Part shown: one piece after another, positions 43,909 to 53,547 of the stretch
Position numbering within the stretch: position 1 is the stretch's first letter
Layout: each line of letters begins with the position of its first letter
From: an uncultured Dehalococcoidia bacterium
Lineage (GTDB): Bacteria > Chloroflexota > Dehalococcoidia > Lucifugimonadales > Lucifugimonadaceae
Direction of reading: 5' to 3'
Length of the DNA: 64,000 bases
Assembly (NCBI GenBank): GCA_958295935.1
Contig: OY282385.1
Coordinates: 310,001-374,000 of the forward strand
Position numbers and translations under genes: made by a program
The notes under the pieces: model-generated
The model's input: only the letters and a program-made list of their open reading frames with translations
What the model was told of the DNA's origin: nothing
Database searches by the model: none

Positions 43909-44646
43909 TCACTGGCCGGAAACAGAGCGCCGGTACTCTTCCCGCATCGCATCGCTAGGAGGATAGTACTTGCCCGGTCTCGCTCCCTCGGCCTTGATCC
44001 TATCCTTGACGTAACTCTCCACACCCTCGGTCTCCTCCACCCACGCAATGCACTCCTCCGCATACCACGAAGGCACTACCACAGCGCCATCGTCATCGCC
44101 CACGATCACGTCCCCGGGACGCACCAGCGCGCCGCCGCACTGAATATCCACGCCCTCCTCCGCAGGCTCCGCCCACGGCAGCCCCCCGTAGGGTGTCCGA
44201 GACCCAGCGTATACGATCAACCCGTAACCCTCATCCTCCAATACCGTAAGGTCCCGGATGGCCCCGTCGGTCACCAGACCCTCCGCGCCGTTCATATGAA
44301 GTTGCAGCAGCTTCACGTCCCCGCCCACCGCAGCCATCTTCCTGCCCATCACGTCGGCCACCAGCACGTCGCCAGGCCCGCAGCGAGCCATCGCAAGGTA
44401 CTCCGGAGAGTCTTCACCCTGCCTGGTCTCGGAAGATAGATCGAGGCGCGGAGGCAGAAACCTCAGAGTTCGGGCCCTGCCGGCCAAGCGGGCGCCGGGA
44501 GTGAAAGCCCTCACGCCCTCCATGAACGAAATCGGCACGCCAAGCCGATTCGTCACCGCCGCCCAAACCGTCGCCACCGGCACGACCCGGAACCTGGCGA
44601 GAATCTCATCGCTCACAGCCACCGGCTTCACCTTACGACCATTCAT
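43909..44646 (-). CDS. RraA family protein / HMG-aldolase-like (copy 2)
   Basis: A tandem paralogue of the preceding gene, 245 residues from ATG 44646, which has GGGGGAA just upstream. The same core is seen: [38 protein letters not shown] (Arg-Asp), and [23 protein letters not shown], ending GRYYPPSD-like GKYYPPSD, so the two arose by duplication. An ATG at 44682 is an alternative start. It lies 55 bases downstream of the pepA stop. Confidence 0.86.
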   Translation of the reverse strand: MNGRKVKPVAVSDEILARFRVVPVATVWAAVTNRLGVPISFMEGVRAFTPGARLAGRARTLRFLPPRLDLSSETRQGEDSPEYLAMARCGPGDVLVADVMGRKMAAVGGDVKLLQLHMNGAEGLVTDGAIRDLTVLEDEGYGLIVYAGSRTPYGGLPWAEPAEEGVDIQCGGALVRPGDVIVGDDDGAVVVPSWYAEECIAWVEETEGVESYVKDRIKAEGARPGKYYPPSDAMREEYRRSVSGQ

Positions 44647-44701
44647 GAATTCCCCCTGCCCTGCCCCATCGAGGTGGGTCATCAGGCGTTCTTCCGTCCA
44701 T

Positions 44702-46258
44702 CTATCCTGAAGCCAGGTCTTCCGCCAGCTGTACCAGCGACCTCGCCAAAACGCCGGTCGCACCGGAAGGATTCACTCCGTCCGTCGAATCGGCCATGCT
44801 CGTAGCGGCGATGTCCACGTGCACCCACGGCGTGCGGCCAGCGAACTCCGATATGAAATGCGCCGCCGTGATAGTACCTGCCGGACGCCCTCCCGTGTTC
44901 TTGATGTCCGCAACCTTGGACTTGTTCTGCTTCTTCGAAGCCTCATCGAGCGGAAGGCGCCACATAGCCTCTCCGCGACGACCCCCCGCAGCGATAACCG
45001 CCTCGGTCAGAGCGTCATCGTTCCCGAAAACCGCGCTCTGACCCCTGCCAAGCGCTATCGAAGCGGCCCCGGTGAGAGTCGCCACGTCAACAATCCGCTC
45101 AGCCCCATTCGACCTGGCGTAGGAAATGGCGTCCGCAAGCGTCAAACGACCCTCGGCATCCGTGTTGTCAACCTCTATGTACTTACCGCTCATAGACTTC
45201 ACCACGTCCCCAGGCCGCTGAGCCGAACCGCCGGGCATGTTCTCAGTAGCAGCCACCACGGCATGAACGTTGATGCGAGGCCTCAGACTAGCGAGCGCCG
45301 TAATCGCCCCGATGACCGCCGCGCCGCCAGCCATGTCCCCCTTCATGGCAGACATCCCACCCGGAGGCTTCAGAGAAATGCCCCCGGTGTCGAACGTAAT
45401 GCCCTTTCCGATCATCCAAAGATTGTTGGAAGGATTGCCGACATCCCCCATGAGCGACAGGTGTATGAACTTCGGAGGCTGATCGCTGCCCGCCGCAACC
45501 CCCAGGTACGCTCCCATACCCAACTCCTCCACCGCATCGCGATCCAGTACCCGGCACTCGACGCCCGCGGCGCGAGCCATCGAACACGCAACCTCCGCCA
45601 TCCGCGAAGGCGGAAAACGGTTCCCCGGCTCGTTCACCATATCGCGCGCCGCCATAGCCGCGCCGGCATACGCTGCCCCGCGCCGGATCCCCGCCTCCAG
45701 AACAAGCCGCTTGGCCGGGTCGACGTCCAGCAAGGTCAACGATTCAAGCCTGCCCCCGGAACCCTCATCCCCCTTGGACTTGTACTTCTCGAATCTGTAC
45801 ACCCCGAGCAGCGCCCCTTCCGCTATCGCCTCCGCACTTTCCCCCGCATCGAGCCCGCCTATGCCCGCGCCGTGAACTATCGTCGCGGCTCTCTTGACCG
45901 AGGCCTGTTCAAGCCTGCGAAGAGCGCCCGCGGTCACGCGGCGCACCGACTCCACCCCAAAGTCGCTTGACTTCCCAAGACCCAACACCAGCGCTCGCGA
46001 CGGCGCGAAAGACGGATACGCCAAACTCGGCGTGTGAACGAGGGTCGTCTCCCCCATGCGGCCCGTAATTTCCCCATCCGAAATAAGCCCCGAAAGAACC
46101 CCGCCAAGGGCGCGGTCCACCGCACCGGTCGCTCCACCCGGACTCGTCACCCCCTCGAAGAGATTCACGATCAATGCCGGAGTCTCATAACCCGTGAGGT
46201 CACCGGTAGCAGCCTTGATTTCCAACAATTCACACCTCCGCCGTATGTCTGACGCCAT
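44702..46258 (-). CDS. pepA: Leucyl aminopeptidase (M17)
   Basis: A 518-residue cytosolic two-metal aminopeptidase. The catalytic domain has [21 protein letters not shown] with metal-binding Lys and Asp, [15 protein letters not shown], and the signature [13 protein letters not shown] with the metal-ligand Asp and Glu, plus [17 protein letters not shown] near the end. Length is near the usual 500. It trims N-terminal residues from peptides released by proteases. The upstream 437 bases hold no gene. Confidence 0.94.
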   Translation of the reverse strand: MASDIRRRCELLEIKAATGDLTGYETPALIVNLFEGVTSPGGATGAVDRALGGVLSGLISDGEITGRMGETTLVHTPSLAYPSFAPSRALVLGLGKSSDFGVESVRRVTAGALRRLEQASVKRAATIVHGAGIGGLDAGESAEAIAEGALLGVYRFEKYKSKGDEGSGGRLESLTLLDVDPAKRLVLEAGIRRGAAYAGAAMAARDMVNEPGNRFPPSRMAEVACSMARAAGVECRVLDRDAVEELGMGAYLGVAAGSDQPPKFIHLSLMGDVGNPSNNLWMIGKGITFDTGGISLKPPGGMSAMKGDMAGGAAVIGAITALASLRPRINVHAVVAATENMPGGSAQRPGDVVKSMSGKYIEVDNTDAEGRLTLADAISYARSNGAERIVDVATLTGAASIALGRGQSAVFGNDDALTEAVIAAGGRRGEAMWRLPLDEASKKQNKSKVADIKNTGGRPAGTITAAHFISEFAGRTPWVHVDIAATSMADSTDGVNPSGATGVLARSLVQLAEDLASG

Positions 46259-46695
46259 CGAGCAAATTCACCGGGCAGCCGCAGCACGCCCCATGACGGA
46301 TCACGTAACCCGGGCAGCCCGAAGATACATTGTAGGGCCGGAAGGACGGGCGCACCCACCCGCCCTCCATCGGCTCCTTCCGCTCGGAAGCGGCGGCAGC
46401 GGGAACGATTTTTTGATAGGTCTTGAACATGTTCGAGACATAATCTATGATTCCGCCCAGCCAAATAGTACGAAAGTACCTTGTGAAACAAACGCCGACG
46501 TTAGTAACGTCCGGCAACGGTGAAACCGCAGGCGCGAAGTGTCCGCTTCGCCCGCGGAACGTGTGGGAAGCCATGCCGTAAGCAATAGGCCTCTCACGAA
46601 ACGCGTCGGCTTGGTGACGTAAGCCCAGGCCGGTCAAGCGGGTTAGCCCTTGCCGATTTTGGGCCCCGCGCCCGAACCCTGAAGGGGGGATTAGA
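46259..46695. other. Non-coding region with serial hairpins
   Basis: No gene is supported across these 437 bases. It contains a run of small inverted repeats: GTAC-GAAA-GTAC (46468-46479), GCCG-ACGTT-AGT-AACGT-CGGC (46494-46515), CGGT-GAA-ACCG (46518-46528), and a longer one with CCGC/GCGG and GAAG/CTTC (46526-46556). They precede the MBL-hydrolase gene on the plus strand and might form a structured 5' leader, but they match no riboswitch I know. The last bases hold the GGGGGGA ribosome binding site of that gene. Confidence 0.35.
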
Positions 46696-47538
46696 TTGGT
46701 CAGCAACAACGTAGCAGTCAGAGTCGTCAGCGACGGTACCTTCTTACTGGACGGCGGCCCCGTCTTCGGACCCGTGCCTAAGATTCTTTGGGAAAGAAGC
46801 GCAAAGCCAGACCGAAAGAACCGGGTCCGATTGGGACTCAACAGCCTGCTCATTCGCACCCCGGAAGCAAACGTACTCGTTGACGCCGGCATAGGCTCCA
46901 AAGAGCCTGAGATAAACAGGGACATCTATGGCCACAAGTCCAGCAAACTGCCAAGCAACCTACGGTCTCAGGGAGTCCCGCCAAGGGAAATCGACTTCGT
47001 CCTACTCACACATCTGCACTTCGATCACTGCGGAGGATCCACCTGCCTCGACAGAGACGGCAACATAATGCCCACCTTCCCCAACGCAAGGTACCTAGTG
47101 CAAAGGGCCGCTTGGGAAGAGGCCTTCAGCCCCAACGAACGCTCCATACCGGTGTATGGACCCGGCATAGACCACCTCAAGACACTCGAAGAACGCGGCA
47201 TGATCGACTTCCTCGACGGAGACACCGAAATCGCCCCAGGCGTCCGAGCCGTCGTAACCAACGGATACTCCAACGGACACCAGATCGTCACGGTCAACGC
47301 CGGAAGCGAACGCATCGCCTTCCTCTCAGACCTCATCCCAACCCCCAACCACTTGCCGCTGCCGTACATCACCGCATTCGACCGCTACCCGGACCAGACC
47401 CTGGAGGTCAAGAAGCAGATACTCGATCAGGCCGAGCGAGAAGGATGGCTGCTCGTATTCGCACACGGATACACCGAACGCGCCGGCTACCTGGAGCGCA
47501 AGAAGAGCGCCCTCACACTCAAGCCCGTGGCCATCTAG
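46696..47538 (+). CDS. Metallo-beta-lactamase fold hydrolase
   Basis: A 280-residue cytosolic hydrolase of the quorum-quenching-lactonase-like branch of the MBL fold. The metal site HLHFDH is preceded by LLTH, and later GYSNGHQIV, FLSDLIPTPNH and FAHG supply further histidines and the bridging Asp. It begins with TTG at 46696, five bases after GGGGGGA; no better start exists. Substrate unknown: lactonase or small-ester hydrolysis is likely. It is followed by a strong terminator. Confidence 0.88.
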   Translation: MVSNNVAVRVVSDGTFLLDGGPVFGPVPKILWERSAKPDRKNRVRLGLNSLLIRTPEANVLVDAGIGSKEPEINRDIYGHKSSKLPSNLRSQGVPPREIDFVLLTHLHFDHCGGSTCLDRDGNIMPTFPNARYLVQRAAWEEAFSPNERSIPVYGPGIDHLKTLEERGMIDFLDGDTEIAPGVRAVVTNGYSNGHQIVTVNAGSERIAFLSDLIPTPNHLPLPYITAFDRYPDQTLEVKKQILDQAEREGWLLVFAHGYTERAGYLERKKSALTLKPVAI

Positions 47539-47580
47539 ACCGCCCGACCCATATAACCCGCACAGCAGGCGCCGCCGCCA

Positions 47581-47614
47581 AAAGAGGCCGCTCTCGAAAG
47601 GGAGCGGCCTCTTT
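47581..47614. terminator. Bidirectional intrinsic terminator
   Basis: AAAGAGGCCGCTC pairs perfectly with GAGCGGCCTCTTT around TCGAAAGG (a GAAA-capped loop with two more weak pairs), flanked by A-rich and T-rich ends. It can end the MBL-hydrolase transcript on the plus strand and the mtaB transcript on the minus strand. Confidence 0.85.
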
Positions 47615-47890
47615 GTCGATACAGACCGCGTTTACCTTAAAACGGCCTCTACTACGGGCATACCCCGCCTGAAACCGGTCTCCGGCCCCGCAAAAATCAC
47701 GCTCGAAGCCCCCTACCCCGTCTATGAAACGCGTTACGACCTTTGACCAACCGCGCTACCCGCTACTCCATAACCGCATTCAACTCGAATTGCCACAACG
47801 CTCGATCCGTTCTCCACTCCCGTACACCCATCCCGGATATCCACTCACTCCACTGCCCTCCTGTCGTCCAGGCCAGCGGGTCGGCGCAAC
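47615..47890. other. Intergenic region downstream of mtaB
   Basis: Nothing is supported in these 276 bases beyond low-complexity open frames. It lies between the bidirectional terminator and the mtaB stop, so it is probably the 3' end of the mtaB transcript. Confidence 0.4.
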
Positions 47891-49228
47891 TCACGTCGGC
47901 TCGGCAAGAACCGCCTTCCCGTCCACACCCGCTATCCTCACCCGCTCGAAACTATCAGCGCCCTCGGATCCATCACTCCGCGGACGACCCGCAAACCTCA
48001 CTCGCAGATAGTCCTCAGTAAGGCCGGACAACCCCCTGTCCCCCTCCCATAGAGCCGTCCGCAACTGCCCCACTGACCGCCGCCTGTAGCTGGCGGCCAT
48101 AGCGGATGCAACCTGCCTGACCGCCGCCGCCCGCCTGGACTTCGTAGACGCGTCGATCCGGCCATGGAAATGAGATGCGCTCGTGCCCGGACGCTCCGAA
48201 TAGGGAAAAACGTGCGCATCCGCAAACTCCAACTCCCCCATCAGCGCCACAGTCTCCGCGTGGTCCGACTCGCTCTCCCCGGGGAATCCGCATATTACGT
48301 CCGTAGTTATCGAAGCCGTGGGTACCGCGTCGCGAACTCGCCCAACCGCCAACGCGTACTCCTCCGGAGTGTACCGACGGCGCATCCGACGCAGAACCTT
48401 TTCGCTCCCGCTCTGGAGCGGCATGTGAAAATGCGGACACAGCCGATCAGTCCCATGCGCAGCCCACACCTCGAGCGTCTCATCGGTCACCTCGAGAGGC
48501 TGAAGAGAAGAGACGCGCAGGCGAGGGATGCACGTCTCGGCCAGGATGGACCTCAACAGCTTCGGCAAGTCCGCGCCCGGCAAGTCAAAACCATATGAGC
48601 CGAGTTGAGTGCCCGTTAGAACCACCTCCCCGCAACCGTCCCTCGCCAGCGAGTCCACCTGCCCTATCACCAGCTCCGGAGGGATGCTTCTTTCCCGACC
48701 CCGTACTTTGGGAACAATGCAGTAAGCGCAAACCTGATCGCAACCCTCCTGGATCTTGACCGAGGCGCGAGACCGACCGACCGACCGCAAAACCTCCCGC
48801 CCCGCCGCGGCCCCCGTACCCCCGGGCGGTGAAGTTACGCCCATGATGCCGGCCACCAGAACCGCCAGACCGTCCTTCTCGCGATTGCCCGCCACCAGGT
48901 CAACCAAACCGGCGCCGTCGAACGCCGAGCGGTCCCGCTCCGTGTAGCACCCGGCCGCAACGATGAACGCCGACGGAAAGCGGCGCCGAGCTGACGATAT
49001 CGCCTGCCGGGCCTTCTTGTCCGCCGTTGAAGTGACGGTGCAGGAATTCAGCACGAAAACGCTGGGATCGTCGTCAGATCCCGCCGCGCAAAACCCAACC
49101 GATAGAAACTCACCGGCAAGCTTCTGGCTGTCCGCCATGTTCAACTTGCAGCCGTGAGTCTCTATCCTGAAGGAAGGCCAGTACCCGTACTGCCCTCCCC
49201 GTTCGATTGTGGCGTCCCGTGGCGTCAA
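47891..49228 (-). CDS. mtaB: tRNA t6A37 methylthiotransferase (MtaB)
   Basis: Radical SAM enzyme adding a methylthio group to t6A37 of tRNA. About 445 residues from TTG 49228, preceded by GGAGGG seven bases upstream; an ATG at 49282 would extend it but overlaps a likely promoter for fabF. The N-terminal MTTase domain has ETHGCKLNMADSQ and VLNSCTVTSTADKKARQ, the TADKK signature separating MtaB from MiaB. The radical SAM cluster is CX3CX2C in EGCDQVCAYC. A TRAM-like C-terminal part is short. TsaC at 15277 makes the t6A precursor step. Confidence 0.9.
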   Translation of the reverse strand: MTPRDATIERGGQYGYWPSFRIETHGCKLNMADSQKLAGEFLSVGFCAAGSDDDPSVFVLNSCTVTSTADKKARQAISSARRRFPSAFIVAAGCYTERDRSAFDGAGLVDLVAGNREKDGLAVLVAGIMGVTSPPGGTGAAAGREVLRSVGRSRASVKIQEGCDQVCAYCIVPKVRGRERSIPPELVIGQVDSLARDGCGEVVLTGTQLGSYGFDLPGADLPKLLRSILAETCIPRLRVSSLQPLEVTDETLEVWAAHGTDRLCPHFHMPLQSGSEKVLRRMRRRYTPEEYALAVGRVRDAVPTASITTDVICGFPGESESDHAETVALMGELEFADAHVFPYSERPGTSASHFHGRIDASTKSRRAAAVRQVASAMAASYRRRSVGQLRTALWEGDRGLSGLTEDYLRVRFAGRPRSDGSEGADSFERVRIAGVDGKAVLAEPT

Positions 49229-49263
49229 CAAAAGGCCCTCCGTACCCGCATACAGGTCATTGT

Positions 49264-49269
49264 TATAAT
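49264..49269 (+). promoter_or_regulatory. Candidate -10 element for fabF
   Basis: A perfect TATAAT lies 88 bases before the fabF start. No good -35 is seen at the right distance. It falls inside the longest possible mtaB frame, which is one reason for choosing a later mtaB start. Confidence 0.4.
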
Positions 49270-49357
49270 CCGCCCCGTGCAACGCAAGAGAAGATTCGCT
49301 GAAAGACCCTACGCAAACCCGGCGTTATCCATCGCGCCGACCGAAAAGAACCACAAA

Positions 49358-50599
49358 ATGACTAAACGCATCGCCGTCACCGGTATCGGGCTGATTACCC
49401 CTTTGGGCCTCGATCGAAAGACCACTTGGGCCAACCTCATCAGGGGACAATCCGGCGTCGATCAGATCTCAGCCTTCAACGCAGAGGGCTATGAAACCCG
49501 CATCGCAGCGGAAATCCAGGATTTCAACCCCGCCCCAATACTTGGACGCAAGGAATCGAGGCGGCTGGACCGCTTCGCACAATTCGCCTGCGTAACCACT
49601 CTCGAAGCCCTGGAGCACGCCCAACTGGACACCTCCTGGACCAATCCCGACAGGGTCGCAGTACTAGTGGGAAGCGGCGTGGGAGGCATACTCACCCTGT
49701 CCCAGCAATACGACGTACTCGCACGCAGGGGGCCAAATCGCGTTAGCCCCTTCCTCATCCCCATGATGCTCAGCGACATGGCCGCCGGACAAGTCTCCAT
49801 GATGATCGGAGCAAAGGGCCCAAACTTCAACACCGTCTCCGCGTGCGCAAGCGGCGCAGACGCCATCGGAGAAGGCGCCGAAATGATACGCAGAGGACGC
49901 GTCGACATAGCCGTCGCAGGAGGCAGCGAGGCCGCAATTTGCCCCATAGGCTTGGCAGGGTTCAGCGCATGCATGGCCCTCTCAAAACGAAATGACGACC
50001 CACAAACCGCATCCCGACCGTTCGACGCACACCGCGACGGATTCGTGCTCGGAGAGGGAGCAGGAGTCATCGTCATGGAGGACGTGGAACACGCCAAACA
50101 GCGAGGCGCAAACATACTCGCGGAAGTCGCAGGATACGGCGCAACCAGCGACGCACACCACGTAACCCAGCCAGACCCCGAAGGAGAAGGCGCCGCAAGA
50201 GCCATGCAACACGCTCTCGACGATGCCGGAATGGCCCCCCAAGAAGTCGCATACGTAAACGCACACGGCACCTCCACACCGCTCAACGATAAATTCGAAA
50301 CCATGGCCATGAAGAAAGTGTTCGGCAAACACGCATACAAAGTGCCCGTAAGCTCCACCAAGTCCATGACCGGACACCTGCTCGGAGCCGCCGGCGGCAT
50401 TGAATCCGCCTTCTCCGTCATGGCGATCAGCGAGTCGGTTATCCCACCCACCATCAACCTCGAAGAGCCAGACCCGGACTGTGACCTCGACTACGTGCCA
50501 TACACCGCCCGACGAGGACGAGTACAGTCCTCCATGACCAACTCCCTAGGCTTCGGAGGACACAACGCAAGCGTGCTGTTCAAAGAATTCCTCAATTAG
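49358..50599 (+). CDS. fabF: 3-oxoacyl-[acyl-carrier-protein] synthase II
   Basis: Condensing enzyme that extends acyl-ACP with malonyl-ACP. The 413-residue thiolase fold has the nucleophile Cys163 in SACASGADAIG, His303 in NAHGTSTPLND, Lys335 and His340 in STKSMTGHLLGAAGG, and a NSLGFGGHN end. The catalytic triad is intact. The ATG at 49358 follows a purine-rich stretch; the open frame upstream is not used. No acpP or fabG is adjacent. It is followed by recJ after 19 bases. Confidence 0.95.
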   Translation: MTKRIAVTGIGLITPLGLDRKTTWANLIRGQSGVDQISAFNAEGYETRIAAEIQDFNPAPILGRKESRRLDRFAQFACVTTLEALEHAQLDTSWTNPDRVAVLVGSGVGGILTLSQQYDVLARRGPNRVSPFLIPMMLSDMAAGQVSMMIGAKGPNFNTVSACASGADAIGEGAEMIRRGRVDIAVAGGSEAAICPIGLAGFSACMALSKRNDDPQTASRPFDAHRDGFVLGEGAGVIVMEDVEHAKQRGANILAEVAGYGATSDAHHVTQPDPEGEGAARAMQHALDDAGMAPQEVAYVNAHGTSTPLNDKFETMAMKKVFGKHAYKVPVSSTKSMTGHLLGAAGGIESAFSVMAISESVIPPTINLEEPDPDCDLDYVPYTARRGRVQSSMTNSLGFGGHNASVLFKEFLN

Positions 50600-50618
50600 G
50601 AACTCACCACCAGACCAC

Positions 50619-52319
50619 ATGAACGATCCCGTCGAATGGCGCATCCCACAGCCGCCCGATGGCTTCTGGCTAGACCTCGCCGGAACCGGCGCACCGCCAG
50701 GACCGCTCCCCGCCAAGCTCCTATACAACCGGGGCATAACTACTAACAGGCAGGCCCTGGAGTACCTGCACGCAGACCTCGAAGGTCTATCCAGTCCCTT
50801 CGACCTGCCGGACGTGGACCAGGCGGCCAGCCGCCTACTCTCCTCAGCAGCAGCCGGAGAGCGCATCGGGATATTTGGTGACTTCGACGTCGACGGTCTG
50901 ACCGGAACAGCGATCCTCGCCGACGCGGTCGAGAAATTGGGCGGTGTTCCCCTGCCCTATATCCCGCACAGGGAAAACGAAGGGCATGGGCTATCCATGC
51001 CAGCCCTTCGATCCTTGCTCGATGGCGGAGCGGCCTTGATAGTCACCGTCGACACCGGCTCGACGGCCGTTGACGAAGTGGACGCCGCGCACAGGGCCGG
51101 AGTGGACACCATAATCACCGATCACCACGTTGCAGGAGACGAACTGCCCGCAGCCGCCGCCATCGTGAACCCAGCCATCGACGGCCGCACCGAGGCCGAT
51201 CTGACCGGTGCAGGGGTCGCATTCATGCTCGCTCGAGCCGTGTTTGAACTCGCAGGCAGCCAGCAGCCGGCACACCATTCCGCGCTTGCCGCCCTCGGCT
51301 CCATCGCAGACAGAGGCCCATTACAGGGAGATAACCGCTGCATCACCAGGAGCGGACTCGTAGAACTGGGACGAACCAGCCACCCAGGACTCGCCGCCCT
51401 GCTGAAAATCTCCGGCGCAGCGCGCACCGACGACAACCCAACTGCCGAGACGGTGTCCTTCCAACTGGCGCCTCGCCTGAATGCCCCAGGAAGACTGGGA
51501 GACGCCGCACCCAGCTTTGAACTGCTCACCGAGACCGATCCCGACCGCGCTGAACGCCTCGCCGAATGGCTGGACCTGAAGAACCGAGAACGCAGAACAC
51601 TCGGTGAAGAGGCCTTCAGACAGGCCCGAGAACAGGTCTCCGCCCAAGGGGAGCAGGCATACGTGGCAGTGGCCGCGCTGCAAGACGTAAGGATCGGACT
51701 GCTGGGCCCACTGGCCGGGCGATTGTGCGATGTCTACAGTAAGCCCGCCATAGCAGTCGCCTGCAAAGACGGAGTGGCCCGCGCCTCAGCCAGGAGCGTG
51801 CCCGAATTCGACGTACACGCCGCCATCAAGACGTCCGAGCCGCTGCTATCGCACTTCGGAGGACACCCCAGAGCCGCCGGTTTCGCAACCCCCGCAGCAT
51901 CCCTCCAGCAAGTACTCGATTCCGTCGAACATCAGGCCGCTTGGTCGCTCATGGGCCGCACCCGCACGCAATACCTCGACGTTGACGCCGAAGCCCACCT
52001 CGAAGAGCTGGGAACGGCAACGTGGGACTTCATAGACATGATGGCCCCGTTCGGGCCAGGAAATCCGGAACCGCTGCTCGCCTTCAGGAATCTGAAGGTG
52101 TCGAACGTCCGAACAGTCGGCGCAGGAAACCGGCACCTCCGGGTAGACCTCGAATCTCGAGGAGCCAGATATTCTGCCATCGGGTTCGGCCTTGGTGACG
52201 CGAACTTGGGCAGGGCGACCGTCGATGCCGTCTGCTCGCTCACGTGGAACGTCTGGGCCGGCCGACGTACGCGGGAACTCCGCATAAAGGACATCCGCCC
52301 TTCGTTGCGGAACGCATAA
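50619..52319 (+). CDS. recJ: Single-stranded-DNA exonuclease RecJ
   Basis: A 566-residue 5'-3' exonuclease of the DHH superfamily used in recombination and mismatch repair. Motifs are FGDFDVDGLTGTAI (motif I) near residue 90, VTVDTGS (motif II), and ITDHHVAGDELP (DHH motif III); GSIADRGPL and the DHHA1 region LSHFGGHPRAAGFA follow, and the C-terminal OB domain starts near MMAPFGPGNPEPLLAF. Length fits RecJ. It begins 19 bases after fabF. Confidence 0.94.
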   Translation: MNDPVEWRIPQPPDGFWLDLAGTGAPPGPLPAKLLYNRGITTNRQALEYLHADLEGLSSPFDLPDVDQAASRLLSSAAAGERIGIFGDFDVDGLTGTAILADAVEKLGGVPLPYIPHRENEGHGLSMPALRSLLDGGAALIVTVDTGSTAVDEVDAAHRAGVDTIITDHHVAGDELPAAAAIVNPAIDGRTEADLTGAGVAFMLARAVFELAGSQQPAHHSALAALGSIADRGPLQGDNRCITRSGLVELGRTSHPGLAALLKISGAARTDDNPTAETVSFQLAPRLNAPGRLGDAAPSFELLTETDPDRAERLAEWLDLKNRERRTLGEEAFRQAREQVSAQGEQAYVAVAALQDVRIGLLGPLAGRLCDVYSKPAIAVACKDGVARASARSVPEFDVHAAIKTSEPLLSHFGGHPRAAGFATPAASLQQVLDSVEHQAAWSLMGRTRTQYLDVDAEAHLEELGTATWDFIDMMAPFGPGNPEPLLAFRNLKVSNVRTVGAGNRHLRVDLESRGARYSAIGFGLGDANLGRATVDAVCSLTWNVWAGRRTRELRIKDIRPSLRNA

Positions 52320-52324
52320 GAAAC

Positions 52325-53218
52325 CTATCTGGCAGCAGCCCTGCGCCGCCTACGCTGTTCCCTGCCCCGCGCCGGCGAGTCTCCTACCTGAGGCTTAGGG
52401 CCGGATCCCGCCGGGCGTATAAATCTGGTCTTGATCAACAGGAACGGGACCGCGACCAGCAGAACCAGGATGGCGATGAGGTGCGCCTCCTGAAGCCCCC
52501 AGAACTTCACCGGATCGAGCCGCAGCCACTGGATCGCAAACCTGCCCACTGCATAGAGCGCAAGATAGACCATCCAGAGACTGCCGTCCGGCTTCAAACG
52601 CCCCCGCAATAGGAACAACAGCCCCAACGACATCATGTTCCAGATCATCTCGTAGACCACCGTCGGATGCACAGGAGTCACTGGATCGCCGTAGTCCCGC
52701 TGCGCGCCAAAGCGGGCGGGGCTGTCCGGGTGCGTGAAATACCAACCCCAAGCAAGATCCGTGGCACGAGACCAATGCTCGCCGTTGATGATGTCCCCCA
52801 CCCTGCCTATCGTCTGGGATATGAGCATCGCCGGCGCCACAACGTCCATCAACCTGCCTACCGGGTACTTCGATACGTAGGCGTAGGCCATGCCTGCCAA
52901 CCAGCCGCCAAGAATGCCCCCCCACAATCCAATGCCGCCGCTCCAGATCTGGAACATGCTCCCAAAGTTGCCAGAGTACTGACCCCAGTTATCCGCAACG
53001 TGCACCACTCGCGCACCGATTATTCCGCCCAGAATCCCCCAAATCGCCGTGTTGTACACCACCTCCGAAGAAATACCCTCACGCCTGGCCCAGCGCACCG
53101 AGAGATACACCGCAACCGCAACGGCAACGAAACTAAGAAAACCGTGCCAACTGAGAAGGAAGCCGCTGCCGCCGAAGATGTTCGGATCGAACGGGATGGA
53201 GATCGACAGAAGGTTCAA
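52325..53218 (-). CDS. lgt: Prolipoprotein diacylglyceryl transferase
   Basis: Membrane enzyme that puts diacylglycerol on the lipobox Cys of pre-lipoproteins. The 297-residue protein has seven or so membrane helices. The signature region reads ISQTIGRVGDIINGEHWSR, close to the GRxGNFxNxE consensus but with Asp in place of Asn-Phe. The catalytic Arg pair region (LRGRLKPDG) and a basic tail are visible. It supplies lipidation for the S41 protease lipoprotein at 23853. It converges with recJ, leaving five bases between stops. Confidence 0.93.
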   Translation of the reverse strand: MNLLSISIPFDPNIFGGSGFLLSWHGFLSFVAVAVAVYLSVRWARREGISSEVVYNTAIWGILGGIIGARVVHVADNWGQYSGNFGSMFQIWSGGIGLWGGILGGWLAGMAYAYVSKYPVGRLMDVVAPAMLISQTIGRVGDIINGEHWSRATDLAWGWYFTHPDSPARFGAQRDYGDPVTPVHPTVVYEMIWNMMSLGLLFLLRGRLKPDGSLWMVYLALYAVGRFAIQWLRLDPVKFWGLQEAHLIAILVLLVAVPFLLIKTRFIRPAGSGPKPQVGDSPARGREQRRRRRAAAR

Positions 53219-53547
53219 AATCGGTTATCGCTCGTCCGGGCGAGTCATGCGGAGGCTCGAAAATAGACCCCGCAAGCGGCACGCCCCCCTGTATCAACTT
53301 GTGTGCGTCTGTTCGCCGCTCTTAACTAAACGGCGCTTGAGATTCTAGGTTCGCCTTTGAACAGCGTCAAACCCGCGCCGCCCAAAAGGCCCGCCCAGCA
53401 GACCGATGGCGTAACGCTCACGCGCCTTCCGCACCCAAGGCGAGCCGTTCAAAGACCTGGAACAGGCAGCTGAGCTCTTCGGCGTAAGTCCGAGGGGCAA
53501 CGGTAAACTGAATTGCAAGCACGCCAGCCAATCGCCGAGCAGACCAC
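53219..53547. other. Intergenic region between lgt and xer
   Basis: No gene is supported in these 329 bases, which separate the divergent lgt and xer genes. They must hold both promoters, but no clear -10/-35 pair was found. Confidence 0.4.
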
